Of a stretch of DNA of 64,000 nucleotides, positions 12,538 to 23,000 are shown in pieces. The stretch covers positions 57,409 through 121,408 of the forward strand of contig NZ_JAPDPD010000018.1 in assembly GCF_026283965.1 (NCBI RefSeq), written 5' to 3'. Positions within the stretch are counted from its first letter, which is position 1; every line of letters starts with the position of its first letter. A program made the position numbers and the translations under genes. The notes under the pieces are model-generated. The model saw nothing but the letters and a program-made list of their open reading frames with translations, was not told the DNA's origin and ran no database searches. Source of the DNA: Dyella subtropica. GTDB lineage: Bacteria; Pseudomonadota; Gammaproteobacteria; Xanthomonadales; Rhodanobacteraceae.

Positions 12538-12591
12538 CGCGTCGGTATCCCGTTCTTGCACCTTGTTTTACTGTGTGATCCAGGAGTGAAT

Positions 12592-13500
12592 ATGTCCACC
12601 GAACTCTTCGCCCCTGTGCTCGATTGCGCCGGTCGCCCGCTACGGCTCGACCGGCCCCGCGTGGTCGGCATCCTCAATGTCACGCCCGATTCGTTCTCCG
12701 ACGGCGGCAGCCACGCCACTACCGAGGCGGCCGTCGCGCATGGCCTGCGCATGGCGGAAGAGGGCGCGGACATGCTCGACGTCGGTGGTGAGTCCACCCG
12801 CCCCGGTGCCGGCGAAGTGTCGGTAGAGGAAGAGTTGCGCCGCGTCGTGCCAGTGATCGAGCAATTGGCCGCCCGTACTTCGCTGCCCATCGCCATCGAT
12901 ACCTCCAAGCCGGAAGTGATGCGCGCCGCCGTGGCCGCGGGCGCGGGCATGATCAATGATGTCTACGCGCTGCGCCGCGACGGTGCGCTGGATGCCGCCG
13001 CCGAGCTGCGCGTGGCGATATGCCTGATGCATATGCAGGGCGAGCCGCGCAGCATGCAGGCCGAGCCGCATTACGACGACGTGGTGGGCGAGGTGCATCG
13101 CTTTCTCACCGACCGTTTGTTTGCTTGCGAACTGGCTGGGATCGACAAGCGGCAGGTGATGGTCGACCCGGGCTTTGGCTTCGGCAAGACGCTGGAACAC
13201 AACCTTGCGCTGCTGCGCGCGCTGGAGCGGTTTGGCAATCTCGGCAGCGGCGCTTATGTGGGGCTGTCGCGCAAATCGATGATCGGCACTCTCACGGGCA
13301 GGATGGAGCCGTCGCAGCGCGAGGCGGGTTCTGTCGCGGCCGCGGTCCTTGCCGTGCAGCGCGGCGCTCGTATGGTGCGCGTACATGACGTGGCCGCTAC
13401 GGTCGATGCGCTGGCGGTATGGCAAGCGGTGGCGGCAGGGGATACGCCGGTGCGCCGCGACAGTCGCCCGACGGCACCCCGTTGGCCGGACGACGAATAA
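12592..13500 (+). CDS. folP: Dihydropteroate synthase
   Basis: 302 aa from the ATG at 12592, which has CAGGAG eight bases upstream. An in-frame start at 12556 is weaker. It condenses p-aminobenzoate with dihydropterin pyrophosphate in folate synthesis and is the sulfonamide target. A TIM barrel with the two family signatures GILNVTPDSFSDGG and DVGGESTRPGA, then IDTSKPEVM, DPGFGFGKTLEHN and the sulfonamide-loop region GLSRKSMIG. It lies 48 bp upstream of glmM, the common folP-glmM pair (in many bacteria with ftsH upstream, which is absent here). Confidence 0.97.
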   Translation: MSTELFAPVLDCAGRPLRLDRPRVVGILNVTPDSFSDGGSHATTEAAVAHGLRMAEEGADMLDVGGESTRPGAGEVSVEEELRRVVPVIEQLAARTSLPIAIDTSKPEVMRAAVAAGAGMINDVYALRRDGALDAAAELRVAICLMHMQGEPRSMQAEPHYDDVVGEVHRFLTDRLFACELAGIDKRQVMVDPGFGFGKTLEHNLALLRALERFGNLGSGAYVGLSRKSMIGTLTGRMEPSQREAGSVAAAVLAVQRGARMVRVHDVAATVDALAVWQAVAAGDTPVRRDSRPTAPRWPDDE

Positions 13501-13548
13501 CAACCTAGATAGCGCGTGCGTGCGATACGACGCGTTCGGGATACTCCA

Positions 13549-14895
13549 ATGAACCAACGCAAATACTTCGGCACCGATGGCATTCGCGGCCCGGTGGGCC
13601 AGTGGCCGATCAGCGCGGACTTTATGTTGCGTCTCGGCCATGCGGCCGGTGTGGCTCTTGCGCGTAACGCCAAATCGCGCCCGAAAGTGCTGATCGGCAA
13701 GGACACCCGCATTTCGGGCTATATGTTCGAAGCGGCGCTGGAAGCCGGCCTGGTAGCGGCTGGCGTGGACGTAGGCCTGCTCGGCCCGATGCCGACGCCG
13801 GCCGTCGCGTTCCTCACGCGCTCCCTGCGCGCGCAGGCGGGCATCGTGATCAGCGCCTCGCACAACCCGTATCAGGACAACGGCATCAAGTTCTTCTCGT
13901 CGAAGGGGGAGAAGCTCTCCGATGAGCTGGAGCAGGCCATCGAGCAGGAGCTGGATGCGGAGTTCGCCACCGTGCCCTCCGAACGGTTGGGCAAGGCCAG
14001 TCGCGTCGATGACGCTGTGGCCCGCTATGCGGAGTTTTGCAAGGCCACCGTCGACGAGCATTTCAGCCTGCGCGGCATGCGTATGGTGTTGGACTGCGCC
14101 AACGGCGCGACCTATCAGGTGGCTCCCAAAGTGTTTGCCGAACTGGGTGCGGAAGTGATCGCCATCGGCGACCGCCCGGACGGTTTCAATATCAACCGCG
14201 GCGTCGGATCTACCCATCCGCAGGCGCTGCAGTTGGCAGTGCTGGAGCATCACGCGGATCTCGGTATCGCCTTCGACGGCGATGGCGACCGCGTGCAGCT
14301 GGTGGACCGCAGGGGCATGCTCGCCGATGGCGACGACATGCTCTACGTGCTGGCCCGCGCCTGGCACGCACAAGGTCACCTGAAAGGGCCGGTGGTCGGC
14401 ACCCTGATGAGCAACTACGGCTTGCAGCAGGCGTTGGATGCGCTGGGTGTGCCGTTGATCCGCGCCAATGTGGGCGATCGCTATGTATTGCAGCAGCTCA
14501 AGCAGCATGGCGGTGTGCTCGGCGGCGAAACCTCCGGTCACATCCTGTGTTTGGATCGCGCCACCACCGGCGACGGCATCGTCTCCGCGCTGGCCGTGCT
14601 GGAGGCGCTTGGCGGGCTTGATTTCGCCGATGCACGCCAGGGCCTGCTCAAGGCGCCGCAGATCATGATCAACGTCCGTGCTGACGGCGCCCGCGAGGCG
14701 CTGCAGAGTGACGCCGTAAAGCAGGCGCTGGCCGAGGTGGAGCAGGCGTTGCTGGGCCGGGGCAGGGTGGTGCTGCGCGCTTCCGGCACCGAGCCGCTGG
14801 TGCGCGTGACGGTGGAGGCGGCCGACGAGGCCGAGGTGAGGCGGATGGCGGAGAAGCTGGCGGAGGTCGTAAAATCCTCCGCCGAACGCTCGTGA
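13549..14895 (+). CDS. glmM: Phosphoglucosamine mutase
   Basis: 448 aa. Interconverts glucosamine-6-P and glucosamine-1-P for UDP-GlcNAc, and so feeds peptidoglycan and LPS synthesis. The phosphoserine loop is [17 protein letters not shown] with the catalytic Ser at residue 104, the metal-binding loop is FDGDGDRV, the sugar-binding loop is GGETSGH, and the phosphate-binding loop is [11 protein letters not shown]. It begins FGTDGIRG as usual. Start at 13549 keeps the standard length; an upstream in-frame extension to 13516 overlaps the folP spacer and is not needed. Confidence 0.97.
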   Translation: MNQRKYFGTDGIRGPVGQWPISADFMLRLGHAAGVALARNAKSRPKVLIGKDTRISGYMFEAALEAGLVAAGVDVGLLGPMPTPAVAFLTRSLRAQAGIVISASHNPYQDNGIKFFSSKGEKLSDELEQAIEQELDAEFATVPSERLGKASRVDDAVARYAEFCKATVDEHFSLRGMRMVLDCANGATYQVAPKVFAELGAEVIAIGDRPDGFNINRGVGSTHPQALQLAVLEHHADLGIAFDGDGDRVQLVDRRGMLADGDDMLYVLARAWHAQGHLKGPVVGTLMSNYGLQQALDALGVPLIRANVGDRYVLQQLKQHGGVLGGETSGHILCLDRATTGDGIVSALAVLEALGGLDFADARQGLLKAPQIMINVRADGAREALQSDAVKQALAEVEQALLGRGRVVLRASGTEPLVRVTVEAADEAEVRRMAEKLAEVVKSSAERS

Positions 14896-15016
14896 GCCAG
14901 TAAGGGCCTGCCTTTAGCGCAGGTTGCCTTGCCCAGGTCGCCAAGGAATGGCCCGACGTGCCCCGCCCCTGCGGTGGCGGACTGAATCGACCGCACGCCA
15001 ACCTGTGGATCACGAC

Positions 15017-15952
15017 ATGAAACAAGTACCGACCCTGGATATCCGTCGTTACGACACCGACCGCGCCGCCTTCGTGGCCGAACTCGGCGCGGCTTACCGC
15101 GAATTCGGCTTCTGCTGCATCAGCGGGCACGGCATTTCGCGCGAGCTGATCGATGGCGCGTACGACGTTTTTCAGCGCTTCTTCGCGCTGCCCACCGACA
15201 CCAAGATGAAATACCACGTGCCTGGCAGTGGCGGCGCGCGCGGTTACACACCGCTCAAGGTGGAGACCGCCAAGGACAGCCGGTACGCCGACCTCAAGGA
15301 GTTCTGGCACGTGGGGCGCGAGATTCCGCGCGACTCGCGTTTTGCCGATGTCATGGCCCCCAATCTGTGGCCGGCCGAAGTGCCGGAGTTCAAGCAGTAC
15401 GGCTACGGTTTGTTTGAAGCGCTGGATCAGCTCGGTACGCGTGTGCTGCGCGCGCTGGCCCTGCACATCGACCTGCCCGAGAACTATTTCGAGGACAAGA
15501 CCGACCAGGGCAACTCCATCCTGCGTCCGATCCACTACCCGCCGATCACCGAGGAAAACATCCCGAACGTGCGCGCGGGCGCCCATGAGGACATCAACTT
15601 CATCACCTTGCTGGTGGGCGCCAGTGCCGAGGGTCTGGAAGTGCTGACCCGTGAGGGCGAGTGGCTGCCGATCACCACGGAGGGTGACGCCATCGTGGTC
15701 AACATCGGCGACATGCTGCAGCGCCTGACCAACCACGTGTACCCGTCCACCACGCATCGTGTGGTCAATCCGCCGAACGAGAACGCACGCAAGCCGCGTT
15801 ACTCGGTGCCGTACTTCCTGCACCCGAACCCGGACGTGGTGCTTGATCCGCTACCGCAGTGCGTGACAGCCGAGAATCCGAGCCGGTACGACACGTCGAT
15901 CACTTCGCATGAGTATTTGTTGCAGCGATTGCGCGAGATCAAGCTGATCTGA
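15017..15952 (+). CDS. Isopenicillin N synthase family 2-oxoglutarate/Fe(II)-type oxygenase
   Basis: 311 aa from the ATG at 15017; the longer frame from 14924 encodes a non-homologous leader. The N-terminal DIOX_N segment (FGFCCISGHGISRELIDGAYDVF) is followed by the double-stranded beta-helix with iron ligands HEDINFITLL (H-x-D) and THRVVNPP (third His), and the cosubstrate-binding RYSVPYF (R-x-S). The family includes IPNS, flavonol synthase-like enzymes and many uncharacterised bacterial oxygenases. No biosynthetic cluster surrounds it, so a housekeeping oxidation is likelier than antibiotic synthesis. Substrate not predictable. Confidence 0.9.
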   Translation: MKQVPTLDIRRYDTDRAAFVAELGAAYREFGFCCISGHGISRELIDGAYDVFQRFFALPTDTKMKYHVPGSGGARGYTPLKVETAKDSRYADLKEFWHVGREIPRDSRFADVMAPNLWPAEVPEFKQYGYGLFEALDQLGTRVLRALALHIDLPENYFEDKTDQGNSILRPIHYPPITEENIPNVRAGAHEDINFITLLVGASAEGLEVLTREGEWLPITTEGDAIVVNIGDMLQRLTNHVYPSTTHRVVNPPNENARKPRYSVPYFLHPNPDVVLDPLPQCVTAENPSRYDTSITSHEYLLQRLREIKLI

Positions 15953-16033
15953 TCGCTGGCACGCATGACTTCCGGTCGGTTCCGTCCGGCTGGAAGTCGG
16001 CTAGCCTCGGCTCCTTCATTGAGGAGCTCAGCC

Positions 16034-16534
16034 ATGCGCTACCCGTTGCTGTTTGCTGTGGCGCTTGCGCTAGGTCGTGCGAGCACAGCCTTCGCTGCCG
16101 AGCCTTCAGCCCAACCCATCCGCGCAATGGATGCTTTGATCGGCCATTGGCAATGTGATGGCGTCTTTCCCGCCAGCGGCAAGACCATCGCTTCGACCAT
16201 GCGCTTCGAGGCCGACCTCGGCGGCAACGCCGTGCTCAAGCACCATGATGACATCTCGCCGCCTGCGAGCTATCACGCCGTGGAAGCCTGGGGTTACGAT
16301 GCCAAAGCCCAGCGTTTCAACGCCACTATCCTGGATAGCTTCGGTGGTGCCCGGCGTTTCAGTTCCGACGGCTGGAACGGCGACACGCTGACCTGGACCT
16401 CCGCACCGGAGCTGCAGCCGGCGCAGCGCTTTGTCTATGTGCGCAAAGACGCGAGCACCCTGACGGTTGACTGGGACATCATGCGCGAAGGGCATTTCGT
16501 GGTTGGCGATACGCTGATCTGCAAACGCCAGTAA
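16034..16534 (+). CDS. Secreted protein of unknown function (DUF1579-like)
   Basis: 166 aa from the ATG at 16034, preceded by GAGGAG. Residues 1-21 form a signal peptide ending STAFA. The mature part starts with a MDALIGHWQCDG segment resembling the first strand of DUF1579/lipocalin-like small beta-barrel proteins, and is rich in alternating beta strands (AVLKHHDDIS, RRFSSDGWNG, LTVDWDIM). Two cysteines, one early (WQCDG) and one at the C-terminus (LICKRQ), could form a disulfide closing the barrel. Periplasmic location inferred. I cannot name a ligand or pathway. Confidence 0.75.
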   Translation: MRYPLLFAVALALGRASTAFAAEPSAQPIRAMDALIGHWQCDGVFPASGKTIASTMRFEADLGGNAVLKHHDDISPPASYHAVEAWGYDAKAQRFNATILDSFGGARRFSSDGWNGDTLTWTSAPELQPAQRFVYVRKDASTLTVDWDIMREGHFVVGDTLICKRQ

Positions 16535-16605
16535 TTCGCTTTCGTAGTCGCTGCACTTTCTTCTCTGCGGTTTAAAGTGGCGCCTTTCTCCAAGGAACCA
16601 TCGCC

Positions 16606-17304
16606 ATGCCCCTGACGCCGCATACCGAGAGGCACTTTACCGCGTCGGATACCGTGCGCGATCTGGTCATCGGCATGGCCGACGGTCTCACTGTCCCGTT
16701 TGCGTTGGCGGCGGGTTTGTCGGGCGCCGTGGCGGCGAGCCATGTCGTGGTGGTGGCTGGTGTCGCCGAGATTGCGGCGGGTGCGATTGCGATGGGGCTG
16801 GGCGGTTATCTCGCGGCGCGTGGCGATGCGGACCATTACCAATCGGAGCGCGCTCGCGAGCATTACGAAGTGCGCGAGCTGGCTCATCGGGAAGAGGACG
16901 AGGTGGTGCAGATCTTCTCGCATTACGGTCTTGATCGCGCCGCCTGCGCACCGATCCTGGCGCACTTCCGCACCGACCCCGACGCCTGGGTCGATTTCAT
17001 GATGCGTTTCGAGCTTGGACTGGAACAGCCCGAACCGAGCCGCGCGCTGCGTAGCGCACTCACCATCGGCGGTGCTTACGTCATCGGTGGCCTGGTGCCG
17101 CTGCTGCCCTACATGCTGATCGGCGAGCTATCGCGTGCGTTATCGGTGTCGGTGGTCTGCACGCTGGTCGCGCTCGGCTTATTCGGTGCCGCCAAGGCAC
17201 ACTTCACCGGCATCGGCATGTTGCGTGGTGCGGTGCAGACCATGTTGGTGGGCGGCATCGCTTCGGCGGCCGCCTTCCTGCTGGCGCGGTGGATCGGCGG
17301 TTAG
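16606..17304 (+). CDS. VIT1/CCC1-family Fe2+/Mn2+ transporter
   Basis: 232 aa with five predicted helices. The first helix carries DLVIGMADGLTVPFALAAGLSG, and the second AGVAEIAAGAIAMGLGGYLAARGDADHY, both hallmarks of the VIT1/CCC1 family. The cytoplasmic metal-binding helices follow (ERAREHYEVRELAHREEDEVVQ region, rich in Glu and His). Such proteins move ferrous iron or manganese out of the cytoplasm by proton exchange. The stop overlaps the convergent SDR gene's stop by four bases. No Fur-box-like sequence was noticed upstream. Confidence 0.9.
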   Translation: MPLTPHTERHFTASDTVRDLVIGMADGLTVPFALAAGLSGAVAASHVVVVAGVAEIAAGAIAMGLGGYLAARGDADHYQSERAREHYEVRELAHREEDEVVQIFSHYGLDRAACAPILAHFRTDPDAWVDFMMRFELGLEQPEPSRALRSALTIGGAYVIGGLVPLLPYMLIGELSRALSVSVVCTLVALGLFGAAKAHFTGIGMLRGAVQTMLVGGIASAAAFLLARWIGG

Positions 17305-18113
17305 TTCTGCGTAGCGTGGCGATAGCGCTTCGATTCGCGCGCGGACAGCCACAATGCCAGCCGATCCGGCATCAGCTTCACCAGCGATTTGATGAAGCGA
17401 TTGACGCGACCCGTGACGTGAACCACCTCGCCACGTTCCGCCGCATCGCAACCTTCGCGCACCACGTCTTCGGCGGTCTGCCACATGAAGCCAGGCATCT
17501 TGTTCATCAGGTCGCGAGTGCCGGTGACGTCGTGGAATTCCGACCAGGTGAAGCCCGGGCATAGCGCGCATACGTGTACGCCCAGTGGCTGGTTTTCCAG
17601 CGCTAATGATTGCGAGAACTTGATCAGATATGCCTTGGATGCGGCATACAGCGTGTGGCCGGCCGAGCCCGGCACGTGGCCGGCCAGCGAGGCGATATTG
17701 ACGATGCGGCCGTAGCGGCGCTCACGCATGCCGGGCAGCAAACGCCAGGCGAGTTCGGCGGGCGCAGTCATCAGCACCTGGATGAAATCCGCGTGCGTCT
17801 TCCATGCATTGGCTTCGAACGTGCCCGGCACGCCGTAACCGGCGTTGTTGATCAGCCAGTCCACGGCCAGTCCGCGTTGAGCGAGCGCATCGCATAGCTG
17901 CTGCGGCGCGGCGGGATCGGCGAGATCGCAGGGCAGCACGGTGACTTGGTTACGGTGCTTCTGTCTCAGTTCCTCGGCCAAGGCTTCAAGTCGATCGGCG
18001 CGGCGTGCCGTAAGCACAAGGTCGTGTCCTCGCGCGGCAAGCTCGCGCGCGAAGGCGGCGCCGATGCCGGCAGAGGCGCCCGTGATCAGGCTGAGTGGGC
18101 GGGACTGCGACAT
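17301..18113 (-). CDS. Classical short-chain dehydrogenase/reductase
   Basis: 270 aa from the ATG at 18113, which has GAGG ten bases upstream; a start at 18134 adds seven residues. Rossmann fold with ITGASAGIG (nucleotide-binding TGxxxGIG), LINNAGYG, the catalytic Ser in VNIASLAGH, and YAASK (Tyr and Lys of the active site). An Arg a few residues downstream of the first glycine motif (TARRADR) favours NADP(H). The C-terminal segment is basic. It belongs to the DltE/YqjQ-like group of SDRs with unassigned substrates. It converges with the VIT gene and is divergent from tpiA. Confidence 0.88.
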   Translation of the reverse strand: MSQSRPLSLITGASAGIGAAFARELAARGHDLVLTARRADRLEALAEELRQKHRNQVTVLPCDLADPAAPQQLCDALAQRGLAVDWLINNAGYGVPGTFEANAWKTHADFIQVLMTAPAELAWRLLPGMRERRYGRIVNIASLAGHVPGSAGHTLYAASKAYLIKFSQSLALENQPLGVHVCALCPGFTWSEFHDVTGTRDLMNKMPGFMWQTAEDVVREGCDAAERGEVVHVTGRVNRFIKSLVKLMPDRLALWLSARESKRYRHATQN

Positions 18114-18244
18114 AGCTGCCTCGGGTTGGGCCATAAAGTCCGGCGATCTTGCCGGTTGGCACCCACTTCCGCCAGCCGGCTCGGCATTGCCGTGTCATGG
18201 AGCGCTCGCTAAGCTTTCGCGTTTTGAAACAAGGGACGCAGGCC

Positions 18245-18994
18245 ATGCGCAAGAAGCTCGTTGCCGGTAACTGGAAAATGCACGGCAGCCGTTCGATGGC
18301 AGAAGCGCTGGTGGGCGAGATCGTCGCCGGCAAGCCGACCGATGTGGATGTGGCTGTGTTTCCCCCGTTCCCTTACATCACTGCACTGGCTGACAGTCAC
18401 GCAGGCTCCGGCCTGGGTTTCGGTGCGCAGGACGTGAGCGAGCACCAAGGGCAGGGTGCCTATACCGGTGAAGTTTCCGCGGCCATGCTGGCCGACAGCG
18501 GTGCGCAGTGGGTGCTGGTGGGCCACTCCGAGCGCCGCCAATATCACAGCGAGAGCGACGAGCTGGTCGCCCGCAAATTCGCCGCTGCTCGCGCGGGTGG
18601 CCTCACCCCTATTCTGTGCGTCGGTGAAACCTTGACTCAGCGCGAAGCCGGCGAGACCGAAGCCGTCATAGCCCGCCAGCTGCAGGCCGTGATCGCGCTC
18701 AATGGCATCGGCAGTTTCGATACCGCCGTGATTGCCTATGAACCGGTTTGGGCCATTGGTACCGGCCGTACGGCCACCCCCGAGCAGGCCCAGGCCGTGC
18801 ACGGGTTCATTCGTAGCCAACTCGCAAAAGAAGATGTTATGATTGCCCGTCTGACTCGGCTGCTTTATGGCGGCAGTGTCAAAGCGGCAAATGCCGCAGA
18901 ACTGTTCGCGCAACCGGACGTGGACGGGGGACTCATCGGCGGTGCCTGCCTGGCATCCAATGACTTCCTCGCTATCTGCGCCGCAGCGCACTAA
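18245..18994 (+). CDS. tpiA: Triosephosphate isomerase
   Basis: 249 aa from the ATG at 18245, the usual length; an upstream in-frame start at 18149 adds a non-homologous leader. Glycolytic TIM barrel with AGNWKMHG (substrate Asn/Lys), VLVGHSERRQ (electrophilic His), AYEPVWAIGTG (catalytic Glu) with the flexible loop, and the phosphate loop LLYGGSV. Followed 22 bp later by secG, the standard tpiA-secG pairing. Confidence 0.98.
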   Translation: MRKKLVAGNWKMHGSRSMAEALVGEIVAGKPTDVDVAVFPPFPYITALADSHAGSGLGFGAQDVSEHQGQGAYTGEVSAAMLADSGAQWVLVGHSERRQYHSESDELVARKFAAARAGGLTPILCVGETLTQREAGETEAVIARQLQAVIALNGIGSFDTAVIAYEPVWAIGTGRTATPEQAQAVHGFIRSQLAKEDVMIARLTRLLYGGSVKAANAAELFAQPDVDGGLIGGACLASNDFLAICAAAH

Positions 18995-19016
18995 GCGCAC
19001 GGACTCCTAACGACCC

Positions 19017-19493
19017 ATGTTCGTCATCTTCAGCGTCTTTTACATCCTGATCGCCGCAGCGATGATCGTGCTGATCCTGATGCAGCGCGGTGCAGGCGCC
19101 GATGCGGGCTCCGGCTTCGGCGGCGGTGCCTCTGCCACCGTGTTCGGTGCGCGCGGTTCCTCCAGCTTCATGACGCGCGCCACCGGCGTGCTGGCTGGGC
19201 TGTTCTTCCTGCTCAGCCTCGGCATGGGTATCTACCTGAGCCGTCATGGCGCGCCGCAAAATACTGGCAACGATCTCGGCGTGATGTCCGGTCTTGCCAA
19301 TCCGCCGGCCGCCACGCAAAATGCGCAGCCCGCTGCACCGGCCCAGGCCAATGCGGAAGTTCCGCAGGCCACCAAGCCCGCAGCGCCTGCTGGCGAAGTG
19401 CCAGCCGCTACGGCCCCGGCTGCAGCCAAGGACGCCAGCGCTAAGAGCAGCAGCGAAGTTCCAGCAGCAACGGAACCCGCCAAGAAAAACTAA
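19017..19493 (+). CDS. secG: Preprotein translocase subunit SecG
   Basis: 158 aa. Auxiliary subunit of the SecYEG inner-membrane translocon. Two helices (residues about 2-20 and 55-73) flank the conserved cytoplasmic loop LMQRGAGADAGSGFGGGASATVFGARGSSSF, which is nearly diagnostic. The C-terminal half is a long Ala/Pro/Lys-rich tail containing repeated EVPAAT-like units, longer than in E. coli SecG (110 aa) but common in related bacteria. A tRNA-Leu gene begins 11 bp after the stop. Confidence 0.97.
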   Translation: MFVIFSVFYILIAAAMIVLILMQRGAGADAGSGFGGGASATVFGARGSSSFMTRATGVLAGLFFLLSLGMGIYLSRHGAPQNTGNDLGVMSGLANPPAATQNAQPAAPAQANAEVPQATKPAAPAGEVPAATAPAAAKDASAKSSSEVPAATEPAKKN

Positions 19494-19504
19494 GTAAGAC
19501 ACCT

Positions 19505-19589
19505 GCCCAGGTGGCGGAATTGGTAGACGCACTACCTTGAGGTGGTAGCGACGCAAGTCGTGGGGGTTCGAGTCCCCCCTTGGGCACCA
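19505..19589 (+). tRNA. tRNA-Leu (anticodon GAG)
   Basis: 85 nt including an encoded CCA. Acceptor GCCCAGG pairs with CTTGGGC. The D arm GCGGAATTGGTAGACGC, anticodon stem CTACC/GGTAG around loop TTGAGGT (anticodon GAG), a long class II variable arm (CGACGCAAGTCG) and the T arm GGGGGTTCGAGTCCCCC are all present. It follows secG, and marks the left edge of the accessory region. Confidence 0.97.
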
Positions 19590-20022
19590 ATAAGAAGTCT
19601 AAGGACGTCCAGAGGAGTCCAAAAAGACTAAAGAAACCCGCTATTTAGCGGGTTTTTTGTGCCATTAGGTTTCATGGCGCCCCGTCCAATCCCGCAACAA
19701 TTGGGGGTATATGGCAAGATGGTCACGTATCCAGGGAAAAATACCCCCAGAAGATGGAGCTGACTTAGCAGCAGATCTGTTAAGGCGGTGCTAGACGAAT
19801 GCGCTTCAGGTCATGCCCTGAGGATCTTGGTCTGATCGATGTACGGCAGGGGCGTGGGGTCGAACTTCCTCGTCCCCCGAGTAAGTGGGCGCCGCGACGT
19901 TGCCCGTTGTTGATGGATGACTGCTGCCGCGCCGGCGCCCAGGAATGGCCCTGCATGGTTATGGACGCGAAGCCCATATGGTTATGGACGCGAAGCCCAT
20001 GGCGAGGAAGCACTTATTGGAT
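19590..20022. other. Putative tRNA-Leu attachment region with degenerate integrase-proximal sequence
   Basis: Downstream of the tRNA comes AAGTCTAAGGACGTCCAGAG and then a terminator. After that come a TTGGGGGTATAT stretch and ATACCCCCAGAAG about 50 bp later. Such GGGGGTAT direct or inverted motifs are typical of the upstream region of P4-type tyrosine integrases inserted at tRNA-Leu genes, but no integrase frame remains. A tandem direct repeat (GTTATGGACGCGAAGCCCAT twice) lies just before the autotransporter start. No other gene seen. Confidence 0.45.
19634..19658 (+). terminator. Intrinsic terminator after tRNA-Leu
   Basis: AAACCCGCTA-TT-TAGCGGGTTT stem followed by a T-run. It would end transcripts from tpiA-secG-tRNA-Leu. 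Confidence 0.9.
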
Positions 20023-23000
20023 ATGAAAAGGAAAGGCAGCGCAGTCGAGTCACACAACACCTGTAAAGGTGAACTGCTCGCCTGTATCACCATGGCGCTG
20101 GCCATTGCCTGTGTCTTGCCCACAAGCGCAATGGCGGATACCTACCCTGTGGTCGACGGGGGGAGTTTCACCAACGCCGTCTACTTGGCGAACTCGCTGA
20201 CCGGCGTCAGTTCCACGATTCTGCTCCAGAACGACATCGCGCTGCTCACCCCGTCGAGTTCGTTGCCGACTCTGGTCAATCCGCTGATCATCGACACGGG
20301 AACGCACGCGCTCACAGGCACGCTCTCCTTCCTCGACACGGGAGCGCCACTGACCATTGCTGGCACGTTTCATGGCGTCGATGCAGGTTCAATGGCCGGC
20401 GCAAATATGGGCGGAGCCGGCATTCTGACCCAGAGCACCACGCTCTCTTCGTCCATCATCAACAATGGCCATATTATCGGTGGCGGCGCATCGACTGCTC
20501 TTCCTGGCGCAGCCGTGACGTTGGCCTCCACGACGTTTGTCAACAACGGAACGCTGACCGGAGGCCTCAGCACCGGAAGCGTCACCGGTGGCTCCGGCGC
20601 CGTTGTGCAATCCGGCAGTTCGATGACGAACTACGGCACCATCGAAGGAGGAAGTTCCCAACTGGGAATCGGTGGCATTGGTATTGACATGGGGGCGTCG
20701 GGTACGAGCCAAACACTGGTCAATTACGGACAGATCCGTGGTGGCGCGTCCATTAGTGGTGCCGGAGGCTCGAGTCGAGGCGTCGGCCTCATCGTTCGCT
20801 CGGGCACAAATCTGATCAGCAATGCGGGCGCGATGGAAGGCGGTGTCGTAATTGTTGGGAACGCAGCGATCACCCTGATCAACAGCGGCGTGATTCGATC
20901 GGACACTGGGTCGCCCTACGCCATTGCGGTGGCCTTTGGTGTAACTGCGCCACTCACGCTTGAACTGCACGCGGGCTCTGTGATTGCCGGTATCGTCTCT
21001 GCCACCGGTTCCACAAACGACACGCTGCGCCTGGGTGGTAACACGGACGCGACGTTCGACGTCTCCCAGGTCGGCCGCTTCATAGGTAACTATCAGGGGT
21101 TTGAGCAGTTTCAGAAGACCGGCACCAGCACATGGAGCCTTGTCGGCAAAGGCACCGACTCGACGCCATGGAATGTCCAGCAAGGCACGCTGCAGGTCGG
21201 CAGCGGTGGCACCAGCGGCAGCTTTATCGGCGACGCAACGTTGGCGAGCGGCGCCACGCTTGCCTTCAATCGCATCGATGCCTTTACCTTCGCCAACAAC
21301 ATCAGCGGCACAGGCTCGGTCAGCCAAATGGGCGCCGGAATCGCCACGCTCTCCGGCACCAACAGCTACACGGGCGGAACGACCATAGCATCAGGCACGC
21401 TGCGCGTCGGCAGCGACGCCAACCTCGGCAACGCCGCAGGCGGCATCATCTTTACCGGGGGAGTGCTCAACACCAGCGCGGACATGGCGACAGCGCGAAG
21501 CATCGCATTGAATGGTAACGGTACGTTCTTTACCGACAGCGGCACCACGCTTACGCTCAACGGAGTGGTCGGCGGCAATGGTGGCCTCGCCAAGGCGGGC
21601 GCGGGCGCACTGGTGCTGTCAAAGGCCAACACATATACCGGCGGCACGACGATCAACGCTGGTGAGCTGCGCATCGCCAGCGACACCAGTCTCGGCGCGG
21701 CCGCTGGTGGAGTCGCCTTCACCGGCGGCACACTGCACACCACGACCGACATCACCACGTCGCGCGCGATGAACCTGAGCGGCACCGCCACGTTCCTCAC
21801 GGAGGCGGGCACCACGCTGACGCTCGATGGCCCAGTGACGGGGAGCGGCAGCATGACCAAGGCGGGTGACGGCACGCTCGTTTTGGGCGGCGGCAGCGGC
21901 TATACCGGCGGCAGTTCTATCAGCGCTGGCACGTTGCAGCTCGGCAATGGCGGCGCTTCCGGCAGCATCGCGGGCGACATTGTCGACAACGCGACGCTGG
22001 CCTTCGACCGTACGGACACCCTCATCGTCGCCAGCACGATTTCCGGCGGCGGCGCGCTGATGCAGAACGGCAGCGGCACCGTCATCCTCACCGGTAACAA
22101 TACGTACGGCGGCGTCACCACGATTGGCACCGGTGCGCTGCAGCTCGGCAACGGCGGCGCCAGCGGCGGCATTGCGGGCAATGTGGTGGATAACGGCACG
22201 CTCGTGCTCAACCGCTCCGACAACGTTACCTTTGCTGGCACCATCTCCGGCAGCGGTAGTGTGGTGCAGGCTGGAACGGGTGCGACGGTATTCAACGGCA
22301 TGCACACCTACATCGGCACTACGACGATCGAAGCAGGTCAGCTGGCTGTCAATGGATCGATCACTAGCCCCGTGATGGTGAGTGCTGCGGGTACGCTTGG
22401 GGGTTCGGGCACCATCGTCGGCAATGTGACGAACGCCGGCACGGTAGCACCGGGCAACTCCAGCGGTACGCTCACCGTCAAAGGTAACTACATTGGCCAG
22501 GGTGGCACGCTGCAAATCGAGGCTGCATTGGGCGGCGACAACGCGGCGACAGACCGGCTGATAGTGATGGGCGATACGTCCGGCAGCACGCACGTGAAGA
22601 TATTGAAGACGGGCGAACAGGGGGCGCCGACCCTCAAAGGTGTCAAGGTGGTCGACGTGCGGGGTGCGTCGAACGGCGCGTTTGAGTTGGTCGGGGATTA
22701 CATGTTCCAGGGCGAGCCGGCCATCGTGTCGGGGGCTTATGCCTATCGCCTTTACAAGAACGGTGTGAGTACACCCAACGACGGTGATTGGTATCTGCGT
22801 TCCTCACTCAACTCGCCAACCGACGCCCATTCCCCCGCGCCACTCTACGCGCCCAGTGTGCCGCTCTACGAGTCCTACGCCGCTGTGCTGCAGCAACTCA
22901 ACGGACTTGACACACTGCAACAGCGCGTGGGTAACCGCGACTTCACGAGACAGGCGCGGATGCAGGACGCCAGCGTGGACAACACCAGTGCTGCGTGGGT

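Noticed and set aside
12640..14541. A 633-codon open frame antisense to folP and glmM
   Set aside because: It spans two well-supported genes and their spacer on the other strand, and its translation is His/Arg/Gln-rich without domains.
20389..22593. Large minus-strand ORFs inside the autotransporter
   Set aside because: They mirror the repetitive passenger-coding DNA and lack domains or ribosome binding sites.
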